NCBI GenBank assembly: GCA_004794785.1
Contig: SJOL01007418.1
Coordinates: 135,560-199,559, forward strand
Reading direction: 5' to 3'
Source of the DNA: Opisthorchis felineus
Taxonomy: Eukaryota > Platyhelminthes > Trematoda > Opisthorchiida > Opisthorchiidae
Length of the DNA stretch: 64,000 nucleotides
A program made the translations under genes and the position numbers. Position 1 is the stretch's first letter, and each line of letters opens with the position of its first letter. The notes beneath the pieces were generated by a model. The model saw nothing but the letters and a program-made list of their open reading frames with translations, did no database searches and was not told where the DNA came from. Positions 13,813 to 27,767 of the stretch are shown one piece after another.

Positions 13813-14020
13813 TTAATAGGCACTCGATCCAGTCCAAACTCCAAACGCATCTTGTCGGAGACTCACGTCTTTCGCTGTATTCTTTCCCAAATCGCCATAT
13901 GCTGAAAGCGCTAAGGTTGTAGACTCATTTTCTTGTGAATAGTCTGGTCTTACAGACTTGGTTGCATTCACCGACAGACTTGGAGCCGCTACGCATAGCC
14001 AAAACAAGGACAATTGGAGA
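13813..14020 (-). CDS. MTMR6-like: Myotubularin exon 14 (3' terminal), tentative
   Basis: Acceptor tctacttccag, phase 2, encoding about 69 residues that end GVWTGSSAY before TAA. The phase matches exon 13 and brings the total to a whole number of codons. No canonical poly(A) signal was seen downstream, so another terminal exon cannot be excluded. Confidence 0.4.
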
Positions 14021-17000
14021 CTGGAAGTAGAATGCGGGAAAACCGTACATCAGGCAAACCCATGCCTGTAGTGTAGCTGCGATGTGGTGGAGGGTAACTT
14101 ACTAGGGTGACGGAAACCAAGAAGTCAACAGTATAATCAAAGACGCAACGGAGAAACCATTTTTGGAAACCCGAACAGGATGGAAGATGAGCAGAGAAAA
14201 GGCTGCGTCATTCAATTACTAACGATTGGTAGGCAGTGCGGACAATTTGCACCCGAACAAGATGCAGCACCATTCTTTCGCTCTTCAGCCACATAATTTA
14301 TGGTGTCAACTGCTCAGAGGAACGCCCATGTGACATGAGAAGTTTTCTTTTCTGAACGGACTACCTATATGGTTCCTAAAAACCAAACGGGTATGTTGCT
14401 TCTGGACTTTTAAGTGCTTGTAGGCTTTGCTTTACGGGCTGAAGTCCACAAGTCCGAAAATCTGCGCTACTTGCAAAATACCACCGGAAGTAGAATCGAA
14501 CACTGAGGATCAGGCTTGGCCATTCTTATAACTAACAGAATCCAGCGCTTGCATTGAAAGTGACCCGTTTCCCTTATAAATCGGATCCAATTAGCCCGGC
14601 TTGAGTATCGAGCCAAATCAGCTTAAGGGCCTCTGTCTTTAGTGATATGTAGAAGGCACAGAAACGACGTTACCTGTGGCAGTTGATCAGCTCATCCACA
14701 AAGCAGACGGTGACCCGGATTAGCCCAATTCTAAAAATCTTGAGGACGAGTACGAATTAGTGCCGCATCAGGAGGAACAAGTTCAAAAAGTTGACAGACG
14801 GAGCGGATAATCACGGAGGAAGGAAAGACTTTGCTTTATGCGTTGAATGCAGAAGATAAATATAGAAACGAGCCGCAGAAATAGAGAACAAATGAATGAT
14901 GAATCGAATCAGCTGAGTTTGACGGCTAACGGTGAGAAGGCATGCACTGGAAGGAGAGAAAATGATAATGCTCGGCGGATATTCAACAATGCCTACTGTC
15001 CGTGTCAACTGAGTATTGGGGAAGACGGTAAGGAACCGAAAGAAAATGATCCACATTATGGATAGGTAAGAAAGGTTTGTAGACAATGTGTACAAATACA
15101 TGAAAGACGAATAAGAATCACCCCTGAATTCAGGCCAACGAGGGGAAATAAGGAAGAACCGAAACAATCAGCTGATATCAATGCAGCGGATGGGAGTTCT
15201 CTCCAAGGGACCCAGGGAGTGATGGGATGGCTTGGGTGAAATGTTTCGCTTTGGCAATAATGGGGTCGGTGGAGCATCGCTCACACAGCCAAGCTGTCCT
15301 CAGAAGCGGTGACCACAGACCTGGAATGTTGCGAGGCTTGAATACAATGCAACGGGAGCAGACACTCGTCCCACATCGATGGCAGTGAGCCTGATGGCAT
15401 GTAATGGAGGAACAAACATGAGATGATGATTACTACTCACTCATCTACAGAGTATTGTGTAACCAGATGATCGTTATAATCGGAATGAAACACATTCTAA
15501 AAATACCATGGAATATTGATCCGTTACACGGAATAAACAATACGCCTTCTGACTGACAGAAACCACTTGTCAACAGGATCCGCAACTGATGCAAAATGTA
15601 ATTCTCTTGCCGGACAACTTTTCTTTTGTAGCAGCTGCCAGTAGACAAAGTGAAATGTATGGTGCGAATAGCACGCGCGGCCGGTGGAAGAAAACACTAT
15701 ACCTATCAGACTGGCTTAGAAAGGGTTTGGTTTAGAGAGGGATTTATAAGGAATGTACAAAAGATAGCAGGTTCGTCAAGACTAGGTGCTACTAACGACA
15801 AGCTCGGCATCTTGGCAAGCTGCTCAGACCGACGTTGATAAACACTAGGTGTTCGATCGTCGTATACACGTACTGAAACCACTGCGACCATTCAGTTTGG
15901 TTTCTCAGCCTGGGGCTTACCTACCAAGTCTGCTCAAAACTCCACAAGCTCTACATTCAAAGGATTTCGGTTCGCCAGTACTGAACAGATTATTAGCGGG
16001 AGTAAGACCAAGATAACAAAAGTCCGCGCAGTCCATCGATATAGAGAAGGTCACGGAATCCACAAAGTGACTGTTGGCTGGCTGCTTCAAAATATGGGTC
16101 AATTACGTCTGTATGTGACCGTGTAAATATGAGGTGCGCGAACACAAAGAGTAAAATGGTAGATGAGAAACTGAAACGAATTCCACTCACCATGCTATCT
16201 GCGAGAACCAGCAAGGTACCACAACTGGTACAAGGAATATCTCTTCGTAGTAAGTTTGTCCAATCAACGCTCACTGAGTCCAACTCAGCTTGGATCTGTT
16301 GAGTGGATGGAACGGGAATAGAGGCCAGATCGTCTTCGGTCTCGTTGGTGTGTTCTTTGCTGTCAACTGCAACTGGAATGAGAAGTGGGAAAAACGTCTT
16401 TGGGGAATAAGCGATACATTCCAAACCAACCATGAAACGGCCCTATGCACAATGAATGCAATACAGACAAAAAAATCAAAATCCTGCTGTACCGACTGAT
16501 ATCTGAACTTAGCTGTCCGAAGACAACCGTAAAAATGCAAACTCACCGGTACCGTTGTTCATAACCACCGCATCGTCACTGGAATGGTCTGGTTGTCCGA
16601 GGCAAAATGTTTGCAACACGTCGAAGTTCTGTAAAAACGCAAATCGAGACACTAATATTCTATAAACCAGCATAAATCTGGTTACAACGACAGCTCAACT
16701 AAACGGAGGTAGAGGGTGTGTGTCAAGGAAGTCAGAAGTTCGGAATGTCAACCACAAAGGGCATATTAGCGTACGGCGCCTCTGACCGACACAGTCTGAT
16801 TGCCAATAATGTGACGATCACCAAAAAGAGGTGACGGATTCAACTGACTGTACACAAACAGTCGTGATGTAAATGCACCACGGTGTAGAAGTAAACACAG
16901 GTGGCCATTGCTCTGAAGGGTCACCGCTAGCCGACACAGGCAGAAGTATCCATCAGTTCCCTGCACCAATGGGCCATTCAAGGAAAATAGAGGTTGTCAA

Positions 17001-19602
17001 TGAAACTAGCTTTGCTAGTTCGAGCATTCAGGGTTTCAACTTTTTCTGATGAAGAAATTTCAACTACGGGCTTTTCCTTCCCCTGTTATCCATCGCGTGG
17101 TTAGTGGGAAATTCTTGGAAAGTATAGTCCAGGTGCAAGGTCACACGAGGGCGCAGGGGTACATTCAGATGCTGAGTTGATTAACCGCGGTCTGTCTAGC
17201 CATGACCGTTTATTTTTAAAGTGGTTTGCATTTTTCGAGGCTCTGGACGATTGCGACTGAAAATACAACAGATAGACATTGTCTTCTGTGTTTTCACTTT
17301 TGGCTATATGCAACACAGGTGCAAGCATGTAATCACTAGGAGAGCGTGAAATAGCTTCACTGCATCACGGCATCGTGAATTGACTAATCGCAGGAAAATC
17401 GATATTCTAGGTGGATTAGTGCGTTTAACTTTGGTCGCAAATATATGAACGGGGAGCTTATTTGGCTTTTTCAAGTCATACTGAGAGGAACTTCCTATCG
17501 ATCACCTTATGGATACCTACTCACCACTGACCGCGATACGGATATACAACGGTCCACACGGTTTAGACTCCACATAAAGAAAACTGTCAGACTTACAAAA
17601 TCACTCTCCTCTCTCTTAGTCAAGTCTGGAAGAGGCGATAAAGGATAGTCATCCGGAGACCGTCCAAGGAGCTGGCAAAGTTGATGTATCCTCGCTTCTA
17701 GAAGACGTCGATGGGATGTGAGGGTGTGTTTGCCGCGTATGAAGTCTGACATCGTTTCCACGTACAGGCGATCCGGTTTGGGCAAACGCCACTCCCAACG
17801 AAGAAATAACCCATACCAAAGACTGGAAAAAAGCAAAGAAAATATGATGTTCATCGTGTAGAATGGTGAAATCAGATTGAAGATACATTGTGCTTACAAA
17901 GCCAGCATTTATTGTTCAAAAACAATCAACTTCCGTTCATCCTAACGACATGAAAAGGTATACCAGAATGAGTAGCCGGCGAATAAGCTTCAGAGTCCTC
18001 TGAAGTAAGTGACTAAGCCAGTCTTTGTGGCGCTAGAAAGCTAGTTAGTGTATTGCACATTGTGTATTGTATGGGTCGAGATGGCTCAGTGGTTAGAGCA
18101 CGAATTTACTGACCGGAAGTTCCGTGGTTCGAACCCGACCTCTGCCTCTCGACTTCCCCTATCTAGGTTTGGGCGAACTGACAGTATCTCAGCCCTCGTG
18201 CTTCCTTCTAGTGACATGGCAGCTAGGCACCGAAAGGGTGCTACAGCTGAACGAACGATTGTATGGCTATGGTGTATCAAGTGAAAACCCGGGTCGTTGT
18301 ATTTTAATCAACCAGAGCATCATACCGTATACCCAAACTTCTCGACGTGGTGCCATAGGATCCTGTGGGGGAACTGTTCATTCCCATGATTGCAGCTATC
18401 CAGAGATCAGTGGTTTCCTGACAGTTTTATAGGGTTTTGTTGGAACTAAACGCCACTGATATACCCGGTACCGTTTTACACGTGCTCAAGTATAGTTTTG
18501 CAGGGTACCATCGTTCAGCTGTAACACCCTTCCGGTGCTTATCTGCCATACCACCCGAGGGAAGCACGAGGGCTGAGATACTGTCAGTTCGCCCAAGCCT
18601 AGACAGGAACAGTCAAGATGCAGAGTTTGGGTTCGAACCACAGATCTTTCGATCAGTAAATTCACGCTTTAACCACTGAGCCATTTCGAGCTTATGACAC
18701 CAACAACAATATGAGGACATTGAACACACATGGTACCGCAGCCATCATAGAATGCTCATAATCAGCTCAGTCAAAGATTGTCTTCTTCTTTTTTCTATCC
18801 CTCCTAACCCGATTTGGCTTGCTTGTTGAGGCAGCTGTTGCATGCAAATAGGATCTCGTATGGAAAAAAAAGACTAGATTTCGTGCAGGGGTATCAAGCC
18901 CTTCCCTGTGCGAACTGTAGTACAACACAGTGGCTCGGAGGTCAGTACGTAGAATTCGGATCCAAGCACGTAAACAGACCCTAGATGAGTTCATTACATA
19001 AAGTGAGTAATTGCTTTGGCAGCTGTATGAGGTGGATGCAAGTCACAGCAAAGCACGTTCAACCAGATATAAAAACAAATAAGGAAGATTTTACTGTCTA
19101 TGCCTGAAAAGGAGTAGCTCTCGATGTGGGATCGCACAACAAATCATCGCTGACGGAGAAAGCTGTTGTAGATTAAGTACTGAAAGAGGTTTCGTCCTGT
19201 AAGTGAGACCGATCTACGCTGAGAGGCCGAGTAACACTGTACAGCTGTTTCATCCTTATTTGGAATCACCAGCAGAGCGCATCCCATGAAATCCCAGGAA
19301 GTCTCGAACTCGCGACCTCCCTGCTAGTAGGTGAGACAATTAACCGTTCCCAATAAGAATGAAACAGCTGTACAGTACTTCTCGGCTTTTCAGCATAAAT
19401 TATCTTCACTTAAAGAAAAGAAGCTGTATCAAAATTACCACACTATGAACAATCTAGAGGTGAGTACTTTTTAATGGATCTCTCATGGAGCAATCATTAT
19501 AGTGTCACACTGTAACCAAAACAAGTTACCGTGTGCTTGCATGCGCAAACAAGTACTGGCGTTGGCTGGCGTCTGCAGCCGAACAACGTGACATGTATTT
19601 CC

Positions 19603-19669
<67 letters not shown>

Positions 19670-22600
19670 GGACACATCAGCTCACCAGATTGTGCACATC
19701 AAGCAATGAGCACACGGCTGCCCACCCATGTTACAATAGTACTACTATACTATCAACAAGGATCAGATGCGGAATAAATGTATCAATCGACCTGACAAGC
19801 GATACAATTACACATGGGATTAACAACACACTAAACCGAACTTACCGGAATAGCTGAGGGGCAAGAACGAACGATGGGAGCATGTCCACGGCATGGCGAT
19901 GGCTGTTATTTGTCTCCCCGGTACAAGTCAATTCGATCCCGGTCGGGATCCAACCGTCACTTGCATTATTGGCCAATGCACAGCTACCAGTACCTAGAGA
20001 ACTTCGACGGGTATAGTGTTCCGAATGCGCATAATACGGGTTCATGAATTCCCCTCGCTTGTGTGAGATCAGTGGCCATATAGAATAGGTAGTTACGGGT
20101 ATCCTGAGAAGGAATATAGAGAAAACGTGAAAATGAGAACTCAGTCTAGTGGATCCAATTCACTAGGTGAAAGTAAGTATAGCTAACTGTGCACATTTTC
20201 CGATGTCAACGAATTCGTAACGAGGTAACTGGAAAACAAGTATTTGGTTGTGCAGCAGTTACTTCAGTCGTGGAAAACATTCAGCACTATCAGCTGCGGT
20301 GGCTTCGCCATGTGCTACACACGCGAAAACATTGTCTACCGAGACGACTGTTATTCTCCGTGTCTCGTTCAGAATGGCGCAAACCGCGAGGTGAATAATT
20401 TATGACTTGGCAGAGTATGTGAAAGATATTAAGAAGAGTTTAGGGTGTTGGTAATTTGTTGGAATATTGGTAGCTCGGGTGCATTAGTTGGTAATTGATC
20501 AGGTGGCTGTTGATCTGTTCGCCGAGCTTGGCAATTGATTTGCAGACGTTTCGTCACCATTCGAGGAGACATCTTCAGTGCGCTGTTGGGTGGTCACCAC
20601 CCAACAGCGCACTGAAGATGTCTCCTCGAATGGTGACGAAACGTCTGCAAATCAATTGCCAAGCTCGGCGAACAGATCAACAGCCACCTGATCAATTACC
20701 AGTTTAGGGTGTAGTTGGTGCGGTCCGCCTTCCAGGATTGGATTTCCGTAACCCCTTCTGCGCTTGGCTGGAGACATTGTACGAAATGGCGGCTAATCGA
20801 TGTCAGTAGCATTCACGCTATCGGCTTCTTTCCACATTATCTGATTAAGCGGAGATGTAGGCATCTCAGAATGCTTCCGATAGGCTGGTACCAGGTTCCT
20901 CCCTCACCCACTCTTCCCCCTTCTTTTCACTCTAATGCGTTAAATATAATTAGATGAACTTTGTGGTTGTAGAGTAGTGGAGCATCAGTGTCCACACTGA
21001 TGTTGCTGTCTCTGATGATGACATTTCCCAAAAAACGAAGTTCCAGCAATAGGGCACCTAAGTATTTCGTTGCCTAGGTGAGGCATTCAAGGAGGAGGTA
21101 TTTCTCAACACAATGATCTTCCTGAAGAGGCCAGTATGAGAAAAAGATAATTTTGGGACTTAAAGCGAAGAACCCTATGTGCCCTAGGGTGCAAAACGTC
21201 GGGGACGGGTTCCTTTGTCACACTGGAGGAATGCTATATCGTGCTGGACTTCTGTTGCTGGTGACGGGCTGGTGTTGACGTTCCATTCGTCGGGTGTTCA
21301 GCCTATTGCCCAAGGTGACGATGCCACGAATGAAATGTTTTTTTTTCATATTCTTCGCAAATTATTTGGCGGACACCCACTCCTTTTGCAATGTGAGATA
21401 AAGCTCAACATATATCGAGGGAGAACAACACCCTTATGGTTTTAGAATTTGCACCTACGTTAACTAGAGCAAACAGATTGTTACTAGGTTATAAACCACG
21501 AGGACTTGTCTTACGCCCTAGAAAACCCGTCTTTCAGACGTGCGTCCCTTAAAACGCTTGGGTGTTCCCCCAAATTTTATAGGTAGTCAAATTCCTAAGG
21601 AAACTACTCCCCGGGAAACAAAATCATGAATACTATGAAGAGTTGGGTGTAGCCTCTAGATAAGTAAGAAATCCCTTGGAGATGTGGACAGGTAGACTTG
21701 CTGTGGACTCTGCTGGAGTTACTGTAGTGAGTTTTCCTAATATTGAATACTTATGTGACTCAAAGTAATCATATCCTATGAACTATCACGACAGCCAGGT
21801 AAAGCGGGCATGAAACCCGGAATTTTTGTGTCACTTAGTCCACCACCCTATATCCCTGATAGCCTGATATCGTAAGGTATTCCTGGGACCGGGGAGGTCA
21901 CACGCAAAAATGAGAACCGCGTTACTCAGTGGAGGGAATTGATCTCGGTCAAGAAAAAAAACGAACTCTAATTCTTCAGATACTGATGAGATTTTCACGT
22001 TCCAAATAGGCATTTCGTCCTGCAAGTGAAGTCAATCCATGCCGAAAAGCCGAGAAGCATCATAACGCCATTTCACTTTCGTCCAACAGTATCCACCTCA
22101 ATGACCCTCCAGAAATTTTCGAACCCTCGACCAACCTGATGCAATTTTCGACACTAACACACTAAGCACTGTGACTGACTAACTTGTACTTGGGCAGTAT
22201 AGGGCGCCACTCAGCTTAGATCACGCAGTTTATACGATGAAACCCTATGCTGACCGACCTGATGGGCGAAAGCATCTAACAGACAGGCCCATGCAACTTG
22301 TAGGTTGTTTCTCTTTGAGCCCATCACTTGAATTCCGTAGCATAAATGACCTGCTAAGGTCCTAAGACCTGAATCGACCTGAGCTGTACATCTAAGTGTT
22401 CATATACCAGACAATTAGTACAAAATGATGAAAGGGTCCCAGCCTCGTCTAGCTTGCTCATTCGAAAACCAATTGGCACAATCCGTAGAAAAAGTATAAC
22501 ATCAAGAAAAACAAATGATCTGAAACAAAACACATCACTAACTTGAGATCACAGCGTTCCTTCTCACTACATCCGACAAAAGTACCATAATTGGCTGCAT

Positions 22601-25600
22601 AGGACTCATCGTGCAACAGACATAGTACATCTGAATTGTACTCGAACTTGGTGGGACACAGTTCACACAAGTGGCGAACACAATCCAAGAACAGTGTGAA
22701 AATTGGCGACGCTTCGCGAGGATCCGAAGTTGTTGTGAGAGCATTTCTGTGAGAGAATTTGTGTCCGAACGCCAACCACTCTTTCTTGATCAGGGCCTAA
22801 TGTGAAATATAGATAGAAAGATAAATTGATAGTCGGTGACCAGAGACCAAAGCAATGCTTCTTCCTGAATCAACATACTTTGGAATTCAGTTAAGGAGGT
22901 AGTTACGAGTAAAATGGAATGGAAAACCAGTTGTTCAAAACCACACAAAAATTAACATGACTATATTAGATTTTGTGAGATGTGTCGGCCTACGAGACAT
23001 GTAGACGTTAGCAATGTAAGCTAAAATACGTCCCAGATTACCTACAAGTAAAAAACAACTCACCATTTTCCATAAGATGTATCAAAATACCCTTAGGACG
23101 ACCAGAGAGGAATACTATTGTCCGGAAATAAGGCTAAGGGTGTGAAGTGAAGAGTACCTGAGGGGTATGAGACCCGAAGTGTGGTAAGCAAACTCCCAAG
23201 AACATCCTAACCCAACCGCCTAGTGACCATTGTTAGATTCTTGTCAGAAAACCAAGATTTCTTTTGAGTTTTCTTATGAATTTTGTCGAAACATCCTACG
23301 AAAAATACCCGAACGGTTGAATACGAAAAAGTTTAGTTCACGTGTACCAGCGATGAGACGATGAGGGACTGAAATCAGCGGTTTGTTTGCGATAAGTCCA
23401 AGTGTGGTTGGAAGTCAACACGTTAAGTGCTACAAGTACCGTCTTCGAAAAGACCACTTTAAGAGTCCCTTCAGTAAGGGTCTCATAGTTCAAAGAAGCC
23501 TCAAAGGAACAAAGTAATGGTGTATTTTCTTATAAGCGCTTCTTCTGGAGACAGGACGACCGTAGATGACAGTCTGCACTCATCTGGACAAAAGTGTTTT
23601 TTTCTGTTGGTACAATGTAGATTTGGTCACTTCCTCAAGAGTACAGCCGAGAAATACTTTTCGCCCTCATTAGGATTCAACAGGGGAAGAGTCGTTCGTG
23701 AATAATCAAATTGCCTCAGTCTATAGGTGGATGCGAGATTCAGGCCTTCTATTTTCTTTTGCATTCAGCATTCGCCTGGTAATTGAACGAACGGCCATAT
23801 TTTAACTAAGGTTTCCTCGAGTTTTAGTTAACTAACTTAGATTAGACCATACGACTTTCAGCCAAACAACAACAAGCAGAACATCGACTTTCCGTGAAAC
23901 CAAAACGTGAATCTGAAACTGCAACTAACTAGAAAAAACTTACCTCCAGACCCACAATGGTTCGGTAGTATGGATCGAGGATGATTTGGGCCAGAGCGCA
24001 GACCTGCGCAGTACGATCCCAACCATCCGAGCAGTGCACCAGCACGGAACTTCCCTCGTTTAACCGTGTAGCAACAAAGAATGCCGCCTCAAGAATCGCA
24101 CGTAAGTGACGAAACCAACCGGCCTTATCCAGGCCTGAGATGTAAGCATCCACACTTAGAGCCGGCTCTTGAATGACTGGAGATAAGGGAGTGAAGACCG
24201 AATAAGGAAGTTGTGACGGATTCCATTACTTTAGCTTTCATACTCGAAAAGCATGGGACAGGGAAAGTGATTAGTAAACGCATGCATTTGCAGTACCTAA
24301 AAAAACCGAGCATCATCGACAATAACAGGTCAGGACAAAACGCTGACATTTAAGGGGGCAGGATCAAGGGAAAGAAACACCTTGGATAAGAAAGTGAGAG
24401 GCTGAAGATTTAGTGCAGAATGCTTTGAGTCTCCATAACAAACGATCAAGGGCAAGGTGCTTACAGCTTCGAACAGCACGGAGATAGACTTAGGTGATAA
24501 TAGTATAAGACACCGTGAACAGAACTGGTCCGGTTTCCTTACGGATCTCATCAAACACAAAGCCCAGCACACCGAGAAACAAAGTTTAGTTCAACAGCCC
24601 GGCTAGGACGTGACAGCATGCTCGCCACTGGTACCGGTTGCAAATGGTGTCCTACTGAATGAATGGCTATGAGCGACAAAAATCACGTGAGATCGCGGCA
24701 GGCAAGTCCAAATATGATTGGTTAGTCTGCGCCATTGATAGGTCATCAGATCTTTTCAGCATAAACTGTTTCTTAAAAATCTTCCCAATCTAATACCACC
24801 AGTGTATAATGCCGCTCCTGTAACATCTCCCGTGTGAATGCAATAACTTCCGAAAGCCGAACCTTCTAAAATATGGTGGTTAGTTACACATTTATGGTGA
24901 CCATATTACCGGTTGTTGATAAGGTTATCGCTGTTGTTGTTGCTAAGCTTGGCAATTAGGTTGCACGCGTCGTCGATGGGACCACATCAACCGCGAAATG
25001 ACGGTGCCTTTCCTCATTGGGGACGAAAAGTCTGCCAGGTAACTGCCAAACTCGGCGAACGGGTTAACAGTCTGACCAACGGTTAGTAATCGAGCTACCA
25101 ATAAATCGACGCGATGCCATTATTGTTTACAGCAACGACGGTCCATTAGCTTCTCCTATGGTTAACAATCAACCTTTGGGATTGAAAATACTAGTATGTA
25201 AGCCTCATGGAGAGTTCGCGGCGTGGCCAGGAACATATCCGCTTGGTATGACTTACATTCTCGCTTCTCTCTTCCAAGAGAAAACTATCTCAAAAATTAA
25301 TGATTACAAGCAGACGAGCGGTAAGTGTGAGCAATGCGGTCTCTTCCAAGTGCGCCACTTCTGAGTTAAGTAGACATGAAGGTCCACGACGCTATAATGG
25401 GGGACAATATGCCTGTGTAAATTGATTTTAGGAAGACTTCGATGGTACAAATAGTCAGGTAAGGAGGGAGGAAGTCGGGATTAACTCCTTCTGAAGATGA
25501 GGCAAGGATTCACAGACAGCATCCCATAAATGTTCGACGTGCATCCCGTTAGCTAGCAGTTCTCAAGCCCAGTGATTGATGGTTGCATACCCCGGGGTAG

Positions 25601-27734
25601 ACAACTCAAAGGGCGCAATGTGAAGGCAAGCAAACGCCTCAATTCTACTTGTTGCATGGTTTTACCCGTAACGAATGGTGCGTTCACTACAGCTTGCTAA
25701 GGTTGATAGTTGCCTCAAATGGTAATCGGTGCAGTTGAGCATACTGCTGTGTGAACATTGTATAATCAAGCCTAATCAGCAGTAGTTACAACAAAGGCAA
25801 TGGAAAGAAAATCAGGAGAAAAAAAACAGTGATGTGGTGGAACTTGTGTGGAAACCTTGAGAACCAGCGGCAGAGGATATTGCGGCACTGACCCGTTACC
25901 TTTCAATAATTTCTCCAGTGAACCTCGAACAACATGAATATTTTCGATATCAAAAAACTGAATGACGATATTTCGGTACACTGTGACATCTTCATAGCCT
26001 TTTCCTTGTGCACGGTTGGTTAGAGCGTTCAATGCCGGTCGAGCGTCTACCACGTACAGAGGCGATTGGTTGGGATTAGCTAGGCGAATGGCCTCCAGCA
26101 ACAGCTGATCATCGATGCACTTTGAAGCAAAACCCGCAAGAGGTTGACTAGAACGACACAGAGCGGACTAAAAGAGGAACAGAGGTTGAATGCATTGACG
26201 GTGAGATGCCGCATAAAGTGAAGGACGACAGTTGTGGTTACGATCAAAGCCCCGCAGGCCAACTGTCAACAGCATCAAATGAAAACTGAGGACGTTTTCT
26301 TTAAACCAGAAGAGCTCTCAGTGAGCCTATGGTTTGCGTAACCGAGCATGAATAGTGGTGACTTACCTGACCATTGGGATGCAGGTAAGTTAATACGGGA
26401 AAACGACCACGACTTCGAAAGCGGGCACTTGCATGTAACATCGCCCTTGATACGGTGGCCGGGACGGAAAGTACGGTCGGGTATGTATCACAAATCTACA
26501 GAGTATGGATGAAGGAAACGATCAGGTGTGGCGGGGAGTTTAAATGCATTATGGTAGCATGATGATGATGAGCTAAACACCAATAAGACCCAAACGATAG
26601 GCGACAATCTTCTGTTGAAGTGATGGGTCACTGAATTCCTGTCTTTACCACAACAGTAATTTCGTGTCACATGAAAAGTAAGATTCTACAACAGAAACAC
26701 CGAGACAACGGCTTTATACAAAAGTGGCGCTGAACAAAACAGTGCATGTTGAGTATGGGTCCGTACAAACACTGATGAATGAGTGCAACGGCTTTTTGCA
26801 TTTCATTACCTTACTGTTACTACCACGTTCAAAATGTGTGGTCCTTGGGGCACTGGTAGCTGTCAGTGCAGTGAAGTCATCTAACCAAAGCCCTAAACGA
26901 TTGTCTACTTGAAATGACTAGTCCCAGTACACATGGAACGAACAAAAATACATCTTGGGTCGGACTCGAACTACCGAACCCCTAATAAAAAATTATCATT
27001 CAGCTGTAACACCTTCCGGTGCCTAGCTGCCACGCACGAGGGTTGAGATACAGCCAGGTTACCCAAGCCTAGGCAGGAGCAGCCGAGATTCCGGGGTTGG
27101 GTTCCTACCATGGACCTTCGGCAAGTTCGCGTCCTGACCACTGAGCTATCTCGAGCTCGACCGAACTCCTACTTACCAGACAGTGCTCTACTAAGATACC
27201 GAGCTACGAATCAGCTGTGAAGCGTGACGGAAAGCAAGCGTCCTCGTCAGTCGACAAAAAACCTATCTAACAAGCGGGAGGTCGACGTCCCCAGATGTGC
27301 CTTTTTGTGCCTGAACTTCTCACCTCAAGATCTACCAAATCCCTTCTACCTCAGTGACCTGTTATACGAATGGTAGTAGTTGGTAATTAGCACAACTGTA
27401 ACGGGGCATTAAATATTCATTATCGACGCCGACAGATTCATCCCGACGCGCTTCTCAGCTACAAGCCATCAGTGACACAGGTAACAAATTAGACCACATC
27501 TATAGAGACCGCCCCTCTAAAGGAGCAACTCTTGATTGGTTCCTCCAAAGCCCGCCACTCATAGAACGACTTTCTACATTTCCGGTAGCAACAGAAGGGA
27601 CACATTTGTCCCGAGTCATCGAGTGAACTGTTTCTCCGCTACGATCAGAATGAACACAAACGTCCTACATATCACGGATACGCGCTCATTTTGGGCATTG
27701 TTTGCAGTGTTCAACACACCGCAGTCACCGGTTC

Positions 27735-27767
<33 letters not shown>

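Larger units (their letters stand above)
20449..20700. mobile_element. Palindromic element with 12-bp target duplication
   Basis: Two 106-bp arms (20489-20594 and 20596-20701) are perfect inverted copies around one base at 20595. A 40-bp lead begins 'tggtaatt', the same octamer that starts the palindrome. The direct repeat agtttagggtgt at 20437-20448 and 20701-20712 brackets the insert within an RTE copy. It encodes no protein. Each arm carries a hammerhead-like motif. It is most like a solo terminal repeat of a Penelope-like element or a foldback transposon. Confidence 0.8.
20195..21030 (+). mobile_element. RTE-type LINE 3' fragment, interrupted by a palindromic insertion
   Basis: The first part encodes [15 protein letters not shown], then [19 protein letters not shown], then [11 protein letters not shown]. 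This is the C-terminal 'RWLGHVLRM' region of RTE-type retrotransposon proteins, also at 31776-32333. After the 252-bp insert at 20449-20700 the similarity resumes and ends in a decayed tail near 21010. It lies upstream of exon 9, antisense to the gene; the first 5 kb of intron 8 also hold it. Confidence 0.8.

Noticed and set aside
16766..16981. 71-codon minus-strand frame as a further myotubularin exon
   Set aside because: No phase-compatible splice pair joins it to exons 10 and 11, which connect exactly without it.
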